DNA of 13,306 bases, taken from contig JAQWDO010000014.1 of the NCBI GenBank assembly GCA_028705415.1, positions 1-13,306 of the forward strand, given 5' to 3'. The DNA comes from Dehalococcoidales bacterium (GTDB taxonomy: Bacteria; Chloroflexota; Dehalococcoidia; Dehalococcoidales; CSSed11-197). Each line of letters begins with the position of its first letter. The first letter of the stretch is position 1. This document shows positions 13,113 to 13,306 of the stretch, one piece after another. The translations under genes were made by a program, and so were the position numbers. The notes beneath the pieces were generated by a model. That model saw only the letters and a list, made by a program, of their open reading frames with translations, did not search any database and was not told where the DNA came from.

Positions 13113-13187
13113 CGCGGGGTGGAGCAGTGGCAGCTCGTCGGGCTCATAACCCGAAGGTCGTTGGTTCGAATCCAACCCCCGCTACCA
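13113..13187 (+). tRNA. Initiator tRNA-fMet (anticodon CAT)
   Basis: A complete cloverleaf of 75 nt. The acceptor strand CGCGGGG (13113-13119) pairs with CCCCGC(T) (13177-13183), then A73 and an encoded CCA (13185-13187). The D stem is GAGC/GCTC with a short 7-nt loop that keeps GG. The anticodon stem TCGGG/CCCGA surrounds CTCATAA, with CAT at 13145-13147. The T arm is GTTGG-TTCGAAT-CCAAC. Three initiator features are present: no Watson-Crick pair at 1-72 (C1 with T72), A11-T24 in the D stem, and three G-C pairs at the base of the anticodon stem. It is therefore the formyl-methionine start tRNA, not the elongator. Confidence 0.97.
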
Positions 13188-13219
13188 TTCTATTTATGGG
13201 TCCTACCAATTCATTTTTC

Positions 13220-13276
13220 AGAGCAAGTTCTATAATCAGTAAGTTATGTTACCAAGCGTGTTCACAACTTGGCTCT
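13220..13276 (+). repeat. Long-range inverted repeat downstream of the initiator tRNA
   Basis: AGAGCAAGTT (13220-13229) pairs with AACTTGGCTCT (13266-13276) through 10 bp with one bulged G. The T-rich TGTTCTTT follows. Within it CCAAG (13252-13256) can pair with CTTGG (13268-13272), which would exclude the longer stem. It may terminate the tRNA transcript or be part of the leader of a gene beyond the edge. No coding region is supported in 13188-13306. Confidence 0.4.
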
Positions 13277-13306
13277 TGTTCTTTAAGGTTATTTACATGC
13301 CATTTG

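Noticed and set aside
13297..13306. ATG at 13297 with AAGG 8 nt upstream as the start of a gene leaving the window
   Set aside because: Only three codons are visible, too few to support a coding call.

Overview
The window looks like core chromosome from a member of the Chloroflexi, most likely class Dehalococcoidia. Three things point there. The gene order is hrcA-grpE-dnaK-dnaJ converging on der-plsY-gpsA. HrcA carries the wing variant HHAAGSVPLDKGYRYYV. GpsA carries a GTTTWG dinucleotide-binding loop, which I recall from Dehalococcoides proteins (memory, not a search). Composition looks moderate in GC and fairly even. I see no insertion sequence, CRISPR array, prophage or other clear sign of recent transfer.

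Left edge (1-889, minus strand): the first 23 codons of a neurotransmitter:sodium symporter-family transporter run off the edge. It has its own promoter and a leader of about 190 nt. Upstream of it is coaE, the last step of coenzyme A synthesis. coaE is divergent from the heat-shock operon.

Heat-shock operon (958-5866, plus strand): a sigma-A type promoter is followed directly by a perfect 9-9-9 inverted repeat, a variant CIRCE operator. Then come hrcA (repressor), grpE (nucleotide exchange factor), dnaK (Hsp70) and dnaJ (Hsp40). HrcA should autoregulate the operon, and GrpE/DnaK/DnaJ form one chaperone machine. The dnaK-dnaJ gap holds a candidate terminator and a second hairpin that contains a possible dnaJ ribosome-binding site.

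Minus-strand operon (10697-5863): argF, a two-helix membrane protein of unknown function, der, plsY and gpsA are tightly packed behind an extended -10 promoter. GpsA makes sn-glycerol 3-phosphate and PlsY acylates it, so these two neighbours catalyse consecutive steps of phospholipid synthesis. The stop codons of dnaJ and gpsA overlap in one CTAG palindrome, so the two operons collide with no space between them.

Right part (10774-13306): a 692-residue predicted lipoprotein with a ZU5-like domain and an HExxH...E zinc-protease signature is the least ordinary gene. It is preceded by a possible attenuator. Divergent from it is an initiator tRNA gene with a near-consensus promoter. The last 119 bases hold an inverted repeat and no gene that I can support.

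TTG is the best-supported start codon for six of the twelve protein genes, in most cases with a good Shine-Dalgarno sequence at proper distance. The window is mostly housekeeping. The candidates for something undescribed are the lipoprotein and its leader, the membrane protein between argF and der, the CIRCE variant with its matching HrcA wing, and the structured dnaK-dnaJ gap.
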